From an uncultured Oscillospiraceae bacterium (GTDB lineage Bacteria; Bacillota; Clostridia; Oscillospirales; Acutalibacteraceae), in contig CASFCH010000051.1 of assembly GCA_949293315.1 (NCBI GenBank), positions 1 to 64,000 of the forward strand: a DNA stretch of 64,000 bases, in the 5' to 3' direction. Position numbers and translations under genes: made by a program. The notes beneath the pieces were generated by a model. That model searched no databases, was not told where the DNA came from, and saw only the letters and a list, made by a program, of their open reading frames with translations. Position 1 is the first letter of the stretch; each line of letters begins with the position of its first letter. Shown one piece after another: positions 27,350 through 36,378 of the stretch.

Positions 27350-28228
27350 TTAAAACGTCTCAAACCGCACCGAACGCACAGGCTCGCGCAGCAGCGGCAG
27401 CTCCCGCTCGAGCAGCACGCCCTCGCGCTCCGGGTAGACATAAGCACTGCTGTCGCGAATACAGCGCCCTACAAATTCGACGGCGCGCCCGATCGCTTCG
27501 GGCAGACCGTTCCCCTGCATCAGCCCCCCTGTGACAACGCTGGTGAAAATATCTCCGGTCCCGGGATATGACGCGTGAATGCGCCGGCTGCTGAACTTCC
27601 ACGCCCTGCGGGAGGCGGAATCCATCGCCGCTACCGCGATATGCTCCGCGCCGTCCGGGACGCTGGTAATAATTACGGCTTTCGGGCCCATCTCCGTCAG
27701 GCGAAGCAGCCAGTCCCGCAGCTCTGGCATCTCGATCTCCGACCGGCAGCGCTCCCCCAGCAGCAGTGCCGCCTCCGTAAAATTGGGCGTGATGATCTGC
27801 GCGCGGGAGACGAGGCGGCGCATCTCCCCCACCATCTCCGGCTCCACGGAGCGATAGATCTCCCCATCATCCCCCAACACGGGATCCACAACCACCAGCG
27901 TATCTGAGTCGCCGAAAGCGGCAATAAAGTCCTCCACAATGCGCACCTGCCTTGGGGAGCCAAGGAAGCCCGAATAAATGCAGTCAAAGCGCATCTCGAG
28001 CGCCTTCCAGCAGCGGATATACGCTTCCATGGTGTCCGTCAGGTCCACAAAGCTGTACGGCGCATCCCCGTTCGTATCGCTGGAGAGCACGGCCGTGGGA
28101 AGAGGGTTGACCTCGATCCCCATGGCGGACAGCACCGGCATCACCGCCTTGAGCGCGGAGTGCCCCACACCGGAAATATCATGGATCGCCGCCACCCGCT
28201 GCCGAAACCGGTCTCCCATTCTCCTCAT
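27350..28228 (-). CDS. Pyridoxal/pyridoxamine kinase
   Basis: A 292-residue ribokinase-superfamily kinase that phosphorylates vitamin B6 vitamers to regenerate pyridoxal 5'-phosphate. Visible marks are AAIHDISGVGHSALKAVMPVLSAMG at the N-terminus, DPVLGDDGEIY in the middle, ITPNFTEA, and the catalytic YPGTGDIFTSVVTGG with the base Asp. The PdxY/PdxK pattern is clear. Hydroxymethylpyrimidine kinases share the fold but lack the LPTAVLSSDT stretch seen here. Two ATGs are possible at about 28228 and 28219; the upstream one is directly preceded by AAAGGG. It stands alone, divergent from htpG. Confidence 0.87.
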   Translation of the reverse strand: MRRMGDRFRQRVAAIHDISGVGHSALKAVMPVLSAMGIEVNPLPTAVLSSDTNGDAPYSFVDLTDTMEAYIRCWKALEMRFDCIYSGFLGSPRQVRIVEDFIAAFGDSDTLVVVDPVLGDDGEIYRSVEPEMVGEMRRLVSRAQIITPNFTEAALLLGERCRSEIEMPELRDWLLRLTEMGPKAVIITSVPDGAEHIAVAAMDSASRRAWKFSSRRIHASYPGTGDIFTSVVTGGLMQGNGLPEAIGRAVEFVGRCIRDSSAYVYPEREGVLLERELPLLREPVRSVRFETF

Positions 28229-28341
28229 CCCTTTCGCCTGTACTGATTGTAAATCAATTTTATCACACCCGTGCGGCCGCTTCAAGCACGGACTCACAAG
28301 GGGCCCCTCCTGTTTCGGGTGGATTATTTACATTTTATTCA

Positions 28342-28401
28342 TTGAAATTTTCCGGGGAATGGCGTATTATAGTTTTAGCACTCCAAACAAAAGAGTGCTA
28401 A
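28342..28401 (+). promoter_or_regulatory. Promoter and CIRCE operator of htpG
   Basis: TTGAAA (28342-28347) and TATTAT (28365-28370) are 17 bases apart. Directly downstream lies TTAGCACTC (28375-28383), nine bases, GAGTGCTAA (28393-28401), an exact CIRCE inverted repeat, the binding site of the heat-shock repressor HrcA. It covers the transcription start region, so it should repress htpG until heat stress. Confidence 0.93.
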
Positions 28402-28424
28402 AACTTGTTTCAGAGGCGGATAAA

Positions 28425-30341
28425 ATGGCAAAAAAACAATTCAAGGCCGAATCCAAGCGGCTGCTGGATCTGATGATCCACTCCATCTATACGAACAAGG
28501 AGATCTTCCTGCGCGAGCTGATCTCCAACGCGAGCGACGCTATTGACAAGCTCGCCTACCGCTCCCTGACGGACGACTCCGTCACCCTCAAGCACGACGA
28601 CTATCGCATTGACTTGAAGATCGACAAGGAGAACGGCACCCTCACCGTGAGCGACAACGGCATCGGCATGGACGCCAAATCGCTGGAGGAGAACCTGGGC
28701 GTGATCGCCAAGAGCGGCTCCCTGGCCTTCAAGCAGGCCGTCCAGGCGGACAAGGAGCACCCGGAGGCGGACGCGGCGGATATCATCGGCCAGTTCGGCG
28801 TGGGCTTCTACTCGGCGTTTATGGTGTCGGACAAGGTGACCGTCATCAGCCGGGCCTACGGCGCCGACGAGGCCAACCGCTGGGAGTCCAACGGGGCGGA
28901 CGGCTATACCATCACCCCGTGCGAGCGCGAATCCGCCGGTACGGACGTGATCATGAAGATCAAAGAGGATACGGAGGATTATGACTACACCCGCTATCTG
29001 GATCCGTACACGCTCCAGGGCTTGGTGAAAAAGTACTCCGACTATATCCGCTGGCCGATCAAAATGGATATGACCAAAACGCGCCCGGTGGAGAAAAAGG
29101 AGGGCGACGATGATAAGGACGCCCCCAGCTACGAGGAGTACACGGAGAACGTGACGCTCAACAGCATGGTCCCCCTGTGGCACAAGAACCCGAAAGAGGT
29201 CTCCGACGACGACTATGCCGCCCTGTACCGCGAAAAATTCGGCGCGTTTGACCGCCCGCTCAAGACGATCCACATCAGCACGGAGGGCGTCGTCTCCTAT
29301 GAGGCGCTGCTGTTTATCCCGTCCGCCGCGCCATTCGACTACTACTCCAAGGACTATGAGCGCGGGCTGCAGCTCTACTCCAACGGCGTGCTCATCATGG
29401 ATAAATGCGCCGACCTGATCCCCGAATATTTCCGTTTTATCCGCGGCATTGTGGATACGCAGGACGTGTCCCTGAACATCTCGCGTGAGATGCTGCAGGA
29501 ATCCCCGCAGGTGCGCGCCATCAGCCGCAGCATTGAGAAGAAGATCCGCCGCGAGCTGACCAAGCTGCTCGAGAAGGACCGCGAGACGTACGAAAAATTC
29601 TTCCAGACATTCGGCCTTCAGCTCAAGTTTGGCGTGGTGAGCGATTACGGCGAGAACAAGGACGATCTGAAGGATCTCCTGCTGTTCAAATCCTCCTTTG
29701 AGGGCAAGCTGGTCACGATCAAGGAGTATATCTCCCGCATGCCGGAGGCTCAGAAGGATATCTACTACGCCTGTGCGCAGACGGTGGACAAGGCCAGGGC
29801 CCTGCCGCAGGCGGAGGCGCTGCTGGCCAAAGGGTTCGAGGTGCTCTACCTGACGGACGACGCGGACGAGTTCGTGATGAAAACGCTCCTGAACGAGGAC
29901 GGCAAGAACTTTGTCAACGTGCGCGAATACCAGGAGGAGCGCTCCGACGAGGAGAAGGAGCAGGAGAAACAGCAGGCGCAGGCGCTCGAGGGCGTGCTCG
30001 GCTTTGTCAAAGAGAAGCTCGGCGGCAAGGTTGCGGATGTCAAGCTCTCCAACGCGCTCGGCTCCCATCCCGTCTCCCTCGCGAGCCAGGGCGGCATCAC
30101 GCTGGAGATGGAGCAGTATTTCAGCCGCATCGCCATGGAGAACGCCCCCAAGGCGGAAAAGGTGCTGGAGCTGAACCCCGATCATCCGCTGGTGAAAAAG
30201 CTCTCCGAGACCTACGAGAGCGACGCGGACACCGCCGCCAAGTACGCCCAGCTGCTCTACAACCAGGCCATGCTGATGGCGGGCTTCGAGATCGAGGACC
30301 CCACCGCCTACACGGACCTGCTGTGCAGCCTGCTGGCGTAA
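28425..30341 (+). CDS. htpG: Molecular chaperone HtpG (bacterial Hsp90)
   Basis: A 638-residue ATP-dependent chaperone of the GHKL family. The N-terminal ATPase domain has ELISNASDAIDKL (catalytic Glu and Asn), DNGIGMD and GQFGVGFYSAFMV. The middle domain has NISREMLQESP with the catalytic Arg region, and the C-terminal dimerisation domain ends in DPTAYTDLLCSLLA. The length is normal for Firmicute HtpG. The ATG at 28425 follows the CIRCE operator by about 20 bases, with AGAGGCGG as ribosome site. The frame is open far upstream, but that part runs through the promoter and the divergent kinase gene and is not coding. Confidence 0.96.
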   Translation: MAKKQFKAESKRLLDLMIHSIYTNKEIFLRELISNASDAIDKLAYRSLTDDSVTLKHDDYRIDLKIDKENGTLTVSDNGIGMDAKSLEENLGVIAKSGSLAFKQAVQADKEHPEADAADIIGQFGVGFYSAFMVSDKVTVISRAYGADEANRWESNGADGYTITPCERESAGTDVIMKIKEDTEDYDYTRYLDPYTLQGLVKKYSDYIRWPIKMDMTKTRPVEKKEGDDDKDAPSYEEYTENVTLNSMVPLWHKNPKEVSDDDYAALYREKFGAFDRPLKTIHISTEGVVSYEALLFIPSAAPFDYYSKDYERGLQLYSNGVLIMDKCADLIPEYFRFIRGIVDTQDVSLNISREMLQESPQVRAISRSIEKKIRRELTKLLEKDRETYEKFFQTFGLQLKFGVVSDYGENKDDLKDLLLFKSSFEGKLVTIKEYISRMPEAQKDIYYACAQTVDKARALPQAEALLAKGFEVLYLTDDADEFVMKTLLNEDGKNFVNVREYQEERSDEEKEQEKQQAQALEGVLGFVKEKLGGKVADVKLSNALGSHPVSLASQGGITLEMEQYFSRIAMENAPKAEKVLELNPDHPLVKKLSETYESDADTAAKYAQLLYNQAMLMAGFEIEDPTAYTDLLCSLLA

Positions 30342-30360
30342 TACAAGCCGATATAAAACC

Positions 30361-30405
30361 GGTCTCCGCTCAAAGCCTGACGGCTTCGGGTGGAGACCTT
30401 CTTGT
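30361..30405 (+). terminator. Hairpin terminator after htpG
   Basis: GGTCTCC (30361-30367) pairs with GGAGACC (30392-30398), with an inner AAGCC/GGCTT stem, followed by TTCTTGTT. Confidence 0.75.
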
Positions 30406-30537
30406 TCCTGTGAAATATTTGCTTCTCCCAAGGGCCCGGCAGCAGGTATTTTCCTCCGCTCCTGCGGTCCGCTTTCGGCCGAATACCGCCACGCTCACCG
30501 GAAAAGGCGGCGTAGGGTTTCTCCGCAATCACTTCAT

Positions 30538-31422
30538 TTAAAAAAGACCCGGAATCAGATGGGCCAGACCCAGCCCGACGGCAAAGGAGGCAGCGTTGGC
30601 TGCAACTGCGCACCCCACCGCCCGGCCCACGCCCGCCCGTTTTTGGGAGAACCGGGGCAGCAGGAAGACATAGAGCAACGCCTCCCCCACGCAGACGCAC
30701 ACCTCCAGCAGCACGTACGTCCCGGTGGCCGCCCACTCCCCGTTGTAGTAGGCGGAAAGATTCAGCGCCAAATTGAGCAGCACCTGTGTGAGAACATTGA
30801 CCACTCCGATAAACAGCAGCTGCTTCCGCTCCCGCAGGCCAAAGATCAGCGCGACTGCCATCTCCAGCGCAATGGTGAGGAGGAGGCGCACAGTAAAATT
30901 GAGCGCTTCACCGGAGTGATCATAGCTCTCCTCCGCGGCAATCGGGAGGCCCTCTGCCGGCAGGCTTCCGTACTCCAGACGGATGGTATAATAGCTGTCA
31001 AAGGCGTAGGCGGTATAGCTCTGGCTGACGACAAAACGCTCCTCCGCCGGGAAATAGAGCAGCACCTTAAAGGGATCCGGCGGATAGTATCCCCAGACAA
31101 AGGTATCCTCCCCCTGGCATACCCAAAACTGCGGCAAAAAATAGTAGCCGTCCCCATCCCGGTATTGGGCAAATTTTTGCAGCACTTCATATCGAACCGG
31201 ATCTTCATCATAGGGGGTTGTCTCACTCTCACTGTATGCACGGAGCGGCCCGTTGGACGGATCCGATGAGAGCAGCGTGGCATAGTAGACCGTATCCGCC
31301 TCCACCCCCTCGACCGTCACGGTGACGGAGGGTTTGGGCCCCATATCGGCACTGGCGCTCAGGGGCAGCATCGACACGATCAGAAGACTGCAAAACAGTG
31401 CGGGCAACATTCTACGGCGCAT
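30538..31422 (-). CDS. Hypothetical exported membrane protein
   Basis: A 294-residue protein not assigned to a family. Residues 1-24 form a signal peptide. An extracytoplasmic domain of about 150 residues follows, starting MGPKPSVTVTVEG and rich in Tyr and Pro (DGYYFLPQFWVCQGEDTFVWGYYPPDPF). The last 125 residues hold about four membrane helices separated by short loops, with a GLRERKQLL turn. This layout, soluble domain outside plus four-helix membrane part, occurs in uncharacterised clostridial proteins. The ATG at 31422 follows GAGAGGTG; a longer frame to 31533 lacks support. It stands alone between terminators. Confidence 0.65.
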   Translation of the reverse strand: MRRRMLPALFCSLLIVSMLPLSASADMGPKPSVTVTVEGVEADTVYYATLLSSDPSNGPLRAYSESETTPYDEDPVRYEVLQKFAQYRDGDGYYFLPQFWVCQGEDTFVWGYYPPDPFKVLLYFPAEERFVVSQSYTAYAFDSYYTIRLEYGSLPAEGLPIAAEESYDHSGEALNFTVRLLLTIALEMAVALIFGLRERKQLLFIGVVNVLTQVLLNLALNLSAYYNGEWAATGTYVLLEVCVCVGEALLYVFLLPRFSQKRAGVGRAVGCAVAANAASFAVGLGLAHLIPGLF

Positions 31423-31548
31423 CTCAAACACCTCTCTCCCGATTCCCAAAGCTGCATACTCTTCTTCAGCTTCATTATAGGAGGGCGCGCCCCGCAATGC
31501 AACAGATATGACAAAGCTGTAAATAATTGTCATCTTGCCGTCATAAGA

Positions 31549-31575
31549 AAAAGGAGGGGTTACCCCTCCTTTTTT
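31549..31575. terminator. Bidirectional hairpin terminator
   Basis: AAAAGGAGGGGT and ACCCCTCCTTTT form a 12-bp stem with a one-base loop centre and a flanking T run on the plus strand and A-rich sequence on the other side. It ends the minus-strand glucuronide operon just after the GH2 gene. Confidence 0.85.
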
Positions 31576-31583
31576 GCCCTGAT

Positions 31584-33746
31584 CTATTTTTTGATCGTCT
31601 GTAAATACTGGTTGGCGATATCGGCCATGGAACTCATACGCACCAGTTTCATGAGCGTCTTGAGCTTAAATGGTTTTGCCAGCGCCAGCAGCACGGGCGG
31701 GATCTTCTTGCCTCCGAGCGCCATGCGGATCAGGCTCTGGACCTCCGGGCTCTTGAGCAGGGCGCCGGCCCGGTCCTCAATCGAGAAATACCCCTCACGC
31801 AGGCCGCCGTCCGTATCAAACCAGTTGCGCACAAAGGACTTACACTCCCCCGGCAGCACGTAGTCCGGGTTCGCCGTCTCCACGCCGTTGATGCGGATCG
31901 TGTGCGTGCAGGCCCCGGCCACAGCAGTGGCGGTATTTTCCCCCAGTGCGACGGGCACATCCTCAAAGTAGACGACATGGTCACAAGCCAGTGTCCTGGT
32001 GTAGCCGCCCACGGTGAGCGTGACCTCCGGCTGATTGCTGTATACCGGCACGGTTGTTGTCCCCGCAACACGGTCCACATACCGCTCCCCGCCGATGTGC
32101 ACAAACGGCTCGTCGGACCAGAACGCCTTGTATACATAAAAGCTGTCCTTGCGGGTCTTGCGGTCAATGGTCACCAAACCTTTATTGTTGCGGCCCTTGA
32201 CGCCGCCCTCATCGCGGTTGGCCGCACCGAAGTCGAACATATTCCACACGTAGCTGCCCCACAGCCAGTCGCGCTCCGCGATCGCACGGGCATAGTGCTC
32301 ATGAAATCGCGCCTGGTACGTCTCGCTGTAGTCGCCCTGCTCCCCGTGCTCGGACTGGTACTTTAAGATTCCCTCCGCGCCGTACTCGGACAGGCAGAGC
32401 TTGATCTCCGGCCGCTGGGCATGGAACTGATCGAGCCACTTGTCAATGGCGTTGAACGTCTGCAAATACCAGCCGAAGTAGAGGTTGTAGCCCTGGATAT
32501 CGGTGATGCCGTTCATCGGCGAATCGATCCCGCACATCATCAGCTGTGCGCAAGTCGTCGGGCGGGAGGGGTCGAGCCGGTGCGCCAGATCGTTGAGCTC
32601 GCGGATCCCGGCCTCCAGCGCCTTGGCGGCCCCACCCATGGTGATCTCATTCTCCACGCCCCAGCAGTAGATGCTCGCGTGGTTGATATTCTGGGTGATG
32701 AGCTCCGTGAGCTGCTGCCGGGCATTTGCCTGCTTCTTCTCCGAGAAGCGGGAGATCACCGGCACCTCCGCCCACACGAGGAACCCCATCTCGTCGCACA
32801 GGTCGTAAAAGTGCTGGTCGTGCTGGTAGTGCGCCAGCCGAATGGAGTTGGCGCCGACCTCCCGGATCAGCTCCAGATCCTCCCGGTGCTCCCGGACCGT
32901 GAGCGCATTACCCCTGTGGTAGCGGTCCTGATGGCGTGAGACGCCCTTGAGCTTGATGGGCTCCCCGTTGAGGAAGCAGCCCTTCTCCGCGTCAAATGTG
33001 ACCGTGCGGAAGCCGATGCGCGTCTCAACGGCGTCGATCTCCACCCCGTCCCGCATCAAAACGGCGCGCAGGGTGTAGAGGTACGGATTCCGCATCCCAT
33101 TCCACAGGACCGGATCCTTGACGCACAGGACGGCATCCTGCACCGCGGCGTCCGCCTCCAGCCAGCCGGCTGTGTTCCCGTCCCGGTCAAGCAGGGTATA
33201 CTGCGCCTGGACATTCTCCTTTTTACCGGCGATGTGGGTAGTGAGATGGACCTCCCAATCCGCCCCATCCCCCTTGACCGGCACGGCCGAGACACCGCAC
33301 AGGCCGTCCATCAGGCTGAAGTGGCAGTCCGAAAGGCCGGTGATCACATTCACATCCCGGTAGATCCCGCCGTAAAAGGTGAAGTCCGCCTGGCTGGGGT
33401 ATACATCCTCCTGATCCCGGTTGTCCACTGCGATCGAAACCGTATTCTCCCCGCCGGCGTTCAAGTAGGGCGTGATATCAAAGCGGAAGAGCGAATAGCC
33501 GCCCCGGTGCTCGCCCACACGCTTCCCGTTGACGGAGACTGCGGCCACCGAGTTGGCCGCCCCCACCTCCAGGTACGTCCGCCCCCGCAGCTCTGGCAAT
33601 GTGCGCGTGTATGTACACACCCCGCGGTAGTAATCTGCCGTCTCCTGCCCGTCGACTGCGTTGTAGCTGTGGGGCAGCGTGACAGTCTCACGCGCCCCCT
33701 CCTTCTCAAAAGTCCAGTTCTCATTGATATTCAGTACGGTTCTCAT
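31584..33746 (-). CDS. Glycoside hydrolase family 2, probable beta-glucuronidase
   Basis: A 720-residue cytoplasmic GH2 enzyme: sugar-binding jelly-roll domain (about 1-140), immunoglobulin-like domain (150-250), TIM barrel (250-545) and a C-terminal beta domain. The acid/base is Glu367 in WGVENE and the nucleophile Glu454 in LSEYGA. NNK (520-522) in RNNKGLVTIDRK aligns with the N-x-K motif that binds the glucuronate carboxylate in E. coli GUS. Some beta-galactosidases have a similar loop, so the glucuronidase call leans on the neighbouring hexuronate genes and GPH transporter. No signal peptide is present. The ATG at 33746 follows AAGGGG. It is the last gene of the operon. Confidence 0.8.
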   Translation of the reverse strand: MRTVLNINENWTFEKEGARETVTLPHSYNAVDGQETADYYRGVCTYTRTLPELRGRTYLEVGAANSVAAVSVNGKRVGEHRGGYSLFRFDITPYLNAGGENTVSIAVDNRDQEDVYPSQADFTFYGGIYRDVNVITGLSDCHFSLMDGLCGVSAVPVKGDGADWEVHLTTHIAGKKENVQAQYTLLDRDGNTAGWLEADAAVQDAVLCVKDPVLWNGMRNPYLYTLRAVLMRDGVEIDAVETRIGFRTVTFDAEKGCFLNGEPIKLKGVSRHQDRYHRGNALTVREHREDLELIREVGANSIRLAHYQHDQHFYDLCDEMGFLVWAEVPVISRFSEKKQANARQQLTELITQNINHASIYCWGVENEITMGGAAKALEAGIRELNDLAHRLDPSRPTTCAQLMMCGIDSPMNGITDIQGYNLYFGWYLQTFNAIDKWLDQFHAQRPEIKLCLSEYGAEGILKYQSEHGEQGDYSETYQARFHEHYARAIAERDWLWGSYVWNMFDFGAANRDEGGVKGRNNKGLVTIDRKTRKDSFYVYKAFWSDEPFVHIGGERYVDRVAGTTTVPVYSNQPEVTLTVGGYTRTLACDHVVYFEDVPVALGENTATAVAGACTHTIRINGVETANPDYVLPGECKSFVRNWFDTDGGLREGYFSIEDRAGALLKSPEVQSLIRMALGGKKIPPVLLALAKPFKLKTLMKLVRMSSMADIANQYLQTIKK

Positions 33747-33765
33747 AACAATGCACCCCTTCCGT

Positions 33766-35190
33766 TCACTGATCCGCTGCGGCGCTCTCCTGCCGGCGGC
33801 GCGCATGAAGCGCCTCGGAGAGCGCGATCGTCTTTTTCTTGTCGAGATTGTAGATAAACATCATGGACAGGAACATCAATACCGCGCCCACAAGCGGCAG
33901 CAGGATGGAGAGGCGCAGCACGCTCAGCGCCGTCGCGTCTGTGGTGGCGACAACATTATTCGTATCAAAGCCGACCGCAGCCAGCAGTACGGAGATCAGC
34001 CCCTGACAGGCCGCCTGCGCCAATTTGCGCACAAAGGAGTAGATCGAATAGACCGTGCCCTCCTCGCGCCGGCCGGTCTCATACTCCTGATAGTCCACGG
34101 CGTCCGCTACAAAGGACCAGATCAGCAGCATAAAGAAGCCGCTGCACCCGTTTGCCAGCCCGAGCAGCACCAGATAGATCCAGGAGCCCGCCGCAGTCTG
34201 TGGGATCTTGATGAGCAGCATCAGCGCCAGGATGGCGATGGCCCCAATCATCGGCCAGGTGCTGATCTCCTTTTTGCCAAAGCGCTTTGTCAGCCTGGAG
34301 GCAAACGGGATCAGGACGATCATCGGGGCGGCGATCACGATCGTGGCCACGATGATCATGTCCGTATTTTTAAAGTACACCTGATAGACATACTGCGCCA
34401 TCGTCGTGGTCGAGGCGAAAAAGGCCAGATAGGCAAAGGAGGCGACGCTGATGCCGATGGCCGCCCTGTTTTTCAGGAAGGAGAGGAGCGCCTTTTTAAA
34501 GTTATACTTCTCCTTTTTCTCCGCCGCGCCCATGCGCTCCCGCGTCATGAAGTAGAGCATCATGAAGCCGATCATGCCGATCAGCCCGGCGCCGAGCGCG
34601 ATCCACATGAAGCGCTCCGGCAGAATGGGGGAGATGCCCGTGACCGCATCCTCCTCCCCGTAGATCAGCATGGGCATCCCGATCATGAGCAGCCCGGCCG
34701 CCAGCCCGGCGCCGATATTCCGAATGGAGGAGAGGGAGGCGCGCTGGGCGATATCGTCCGTGAGCACGGCGTTCAGGGAGCCGTACGGCACGTTCGTCGC
34801 CGTGTACGCGATCGACCACAGGCAGTACAGGATCAGGCAGTACGCAAAGCGCAGGCCATGGCTGAATGCCCGGATGTCGATAAAGAACAGGAATGTGGTC
34901 AGCAGGATCGCAAACGATCCCCAGAAGATCCACGGGCGGAACTTGCCGTTTTTGGACGGCTTCCGACGGTCCACGAGCGCGCCGATGATCGGATCGTTGA
35001 TGGCGTCAAACACCTTTGCCAGCACCACGATAATTGCCCAATCCCTCAGGGAGAGTCCCATGCCCTGCGTAAAGTAGATCATCGCATAGGAGCTGATGAG
35101 CTGGAAGGACATATTGCATCCAAAGTCGCCCATCATATAGCCGATCTTATCCCGCACGCCGAACGCGGCGGATGATTGCCTCTGTCTCAT
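33766..35190 (-). CDS. MFS transporter, GPH family, probable glucuronide importer
   Basis: A 474-residue membrane protein with about twelve helices. It begins with the GPH start DKIGYMMGDFGCNMSF and has AKVFDAINDPIIGALVDRRKPSKNGKFRPW, the family's signature loop, then a cytoplasmic central loop RERMGAAEKKEKYNFKKAL. It belongs to the same family as E. coli UidB, a glucuronide transporter. Its position 19 bases before the GH2 gene and behind the hexuronate pathway genes suggests it brings glucuronides or a hexuronate into the cell with a cation. It differs clearly from the GPH protein at 10794. Confidence 0.87.
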   Translation of the reverse strand: MRQRQSSAAFGVRDKIGYMMGDFGCNMSFQLISSYAMIYFTQGMGLSLRDWAIIVVLAKVFDAINDPIIGALVDRRKPSKNGKFRPWIFWGSFAILLTTFLFFIDIRAFSHGLRFAYCLILYCLWSIAYTATNVPYGSLNAVLTDDIAQRASLSSIRNIGAGLAAGLLMIGMPMLIYGEEDAVTGISPILPERFMWIALGAGLIGMIGFMMLYFMTRERMGAAEKKEKYNFKKALLSFLKNRAAIGISVASFAYLAFFASTTTMAQYVYQVYFKNTDMIIVATIVIAAPMIVLIPFASRLTKRFGKKEISTWPMIGAIAILALMLLIKIPQTAAGSWIYLVLLGLANGCSGFFMLLIWSFVADAVDYQEYETGRREEGTVYSIYSFVRKLAQAACQGLISVLLAAVGFDTNNVVATTDATALSVLRLSILLPLVGAVLMFLSMMFIYNLDKKKTIALSEALHARRRQESAAADQ

Positions 35191-35243
35191 AGTCAGAACC
35201 CCATTTCCTCAACAATATTTTTGGATTGTTATCCGAAAATAAG

Positions 35244-35271
35244 GTTTTCGCCCGCCGCAGCGGGCGGAAAC
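35244..35271. terminator. Hairpin between kdgK and the GPH transporter gene
   Basis: GTTTTCGCCCGC and GCGGGCGGAAAC form a stem with loop CGCA in the 168-base gap. On the minus strand it is followed by CCTTATTTTC, so it may partly terminate or protect the upstream transcript and set lower expression of the transporter and hydrolase. Confidence 0.55.
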
Positions 35272-35358
35272 TTCTTCTTTCTGCCAAATATTTGCGTAGG
35301 GTCAGAGTTTTGCGCGTTATTCCGTTTTCAAAATTAAAATGAGAGGTTGGCGGGGCCG

Positions 35359-36378
35359 TCACCGGCTCACGCGGCCGTTGCCGCCCGTGCGCACCAATCG
35401 CTCCGCCTCCTGCACGGTGATGCGGTTGTAGTCGCCCTCAATGGAGTGCTTGAGCACCCCGGCCGCCACGGCAAACTCCACAGCGTCCTGCGGCCGGCGG
35501 CCGTCGAGCAGCGCGTAGATCAGTCCGGCGGAAAAGCTGTCTCCCCCGCCGACGCGGTCGACGATATGGATCGTATATTTGCGGGAGTAATAAGCCCGGC
35601 CGCCCGTGTAGAGCATCGCGCCCCAGTTGTTATCCGAGGCGGAGATGCTCTCCCGCAGGGTACACGCCACCGCCTTAAATCCATATGTATCGATCAGCTG
35701 CCGGGCAACGGACTCATAGCCCGCGTGGGTCAGCCCGTCCTCGAGCACTTCGCTTTCCGGCGGCTTGATCCCGAGTTCCTGCTCCGCATCCTCCGCACCG
35801 CCGATGAACAGGTCCACATACTCCATCATCGGGCGCATGACTTCACCTGCCTTCTCCCGGCTCCAGAGGTTTGCGCGGTAGTTGATATCGCAGGACACCT
35901 TGACTCCGTGCGCGCGGGCCGCAGCCAGCGCCTCACGCGTGATCTGCGCCGCATCATCGGAGAGCGCGGGCGTAATCCCGGAGAAGTGAAACCAGTCCGC
36001 TCCATCCAGAATCGCATCCCAGTCAAACGCACCCGGCTTTGCCTGCGCGATTGCGGAATGCGCCCGGTCGTAGATCACCTTGGACGGCCGCTGGGCCGCC
36101 CCCTTCTCCAAAAAGTAGATGCCCATCCGGTCCCCGCCGCGCGCTATTTTTGTGGTATCCACGCCAAAGGAGCGCAGTTGATTGATTGCCGCCTGGGCGA
36201 TATCGTTCTCCGGCAGGCGCGTCACATACACACTCTCCGCCCCGAACTCAGCCAGGGAGACACCCACATTGGCCTCCCCGCCGCCGAACGTGGCCTCAAA
36301 CCGCGGCTCCTGCAAAAAGCGCAGGTGTCCTTCGGGCGCGAGGCGCAGCAGCAGCTCGCCAAAAGTTACAACTTTCAT
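35359..36378 (-). CDS. kdgK: 2-dehydro-3-deoxygluconate kinase (PfkB family)
   Basis: A 339-residue sugar kinase that phosphorylates 2-keto-3-deoxygluconate to KDPG. The PfkB features are MKVVTFGELLLRLAP at the start, FGGGEANVGVSLAEFG, and the catalytic VDRVGGGDSFSAGLIYALL with its base Asp near the end. The substrate comes from context, since the next gene upstream encodes the KDPG aldolase and uxuA/uxaC are in the same run. The ATG at 36378 overlaps the kdgA stop by four bases, with AAGGGGTG upstream. Confidence 0.9.
   Translation of the reverse strand: MKVVTFGELLLRLAPEGHLRFLQEPRFEATFGGGEANVGVSLAEFGAESVYVTRLPENDIAQAAINQLRSFGVDTTKIARGGDRMGIYFLEKGAAQRPSKVIYDRAHSAIAQAKPGAFDWDAILDGADWFHFSGITPALSDDAAQITREALAAARAHGVKVSCDINYRANLWSREKAGEVMRPMMEYVDLFIGGAEDAEQELGIKPPESEVLEDGLTHAGYESVARQLIDTYGFKAVACTLRESISASDNNWGAMLYTGGRAYYSRKYTIHIVDRVGGGDSFSAGLIYALLDGRRPQDAVEFAVAAGVLKHSIEGDYNRITVQEAERLVRTGGNGRVSR

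Noticed and set aside
27978..28424. Upstream in-frame extension of htpG
   Set aside because: It runs antisense through the pyridoxal kinase gene and through the promoter and CIRCE operator, so it cannot be coding.
28410..30431. 673-codon open frame on the minus strand opposite htpG
   Set aside because: Antisense shadow of htpG; the translation lacks domain patterns and htpG is unmistakable.
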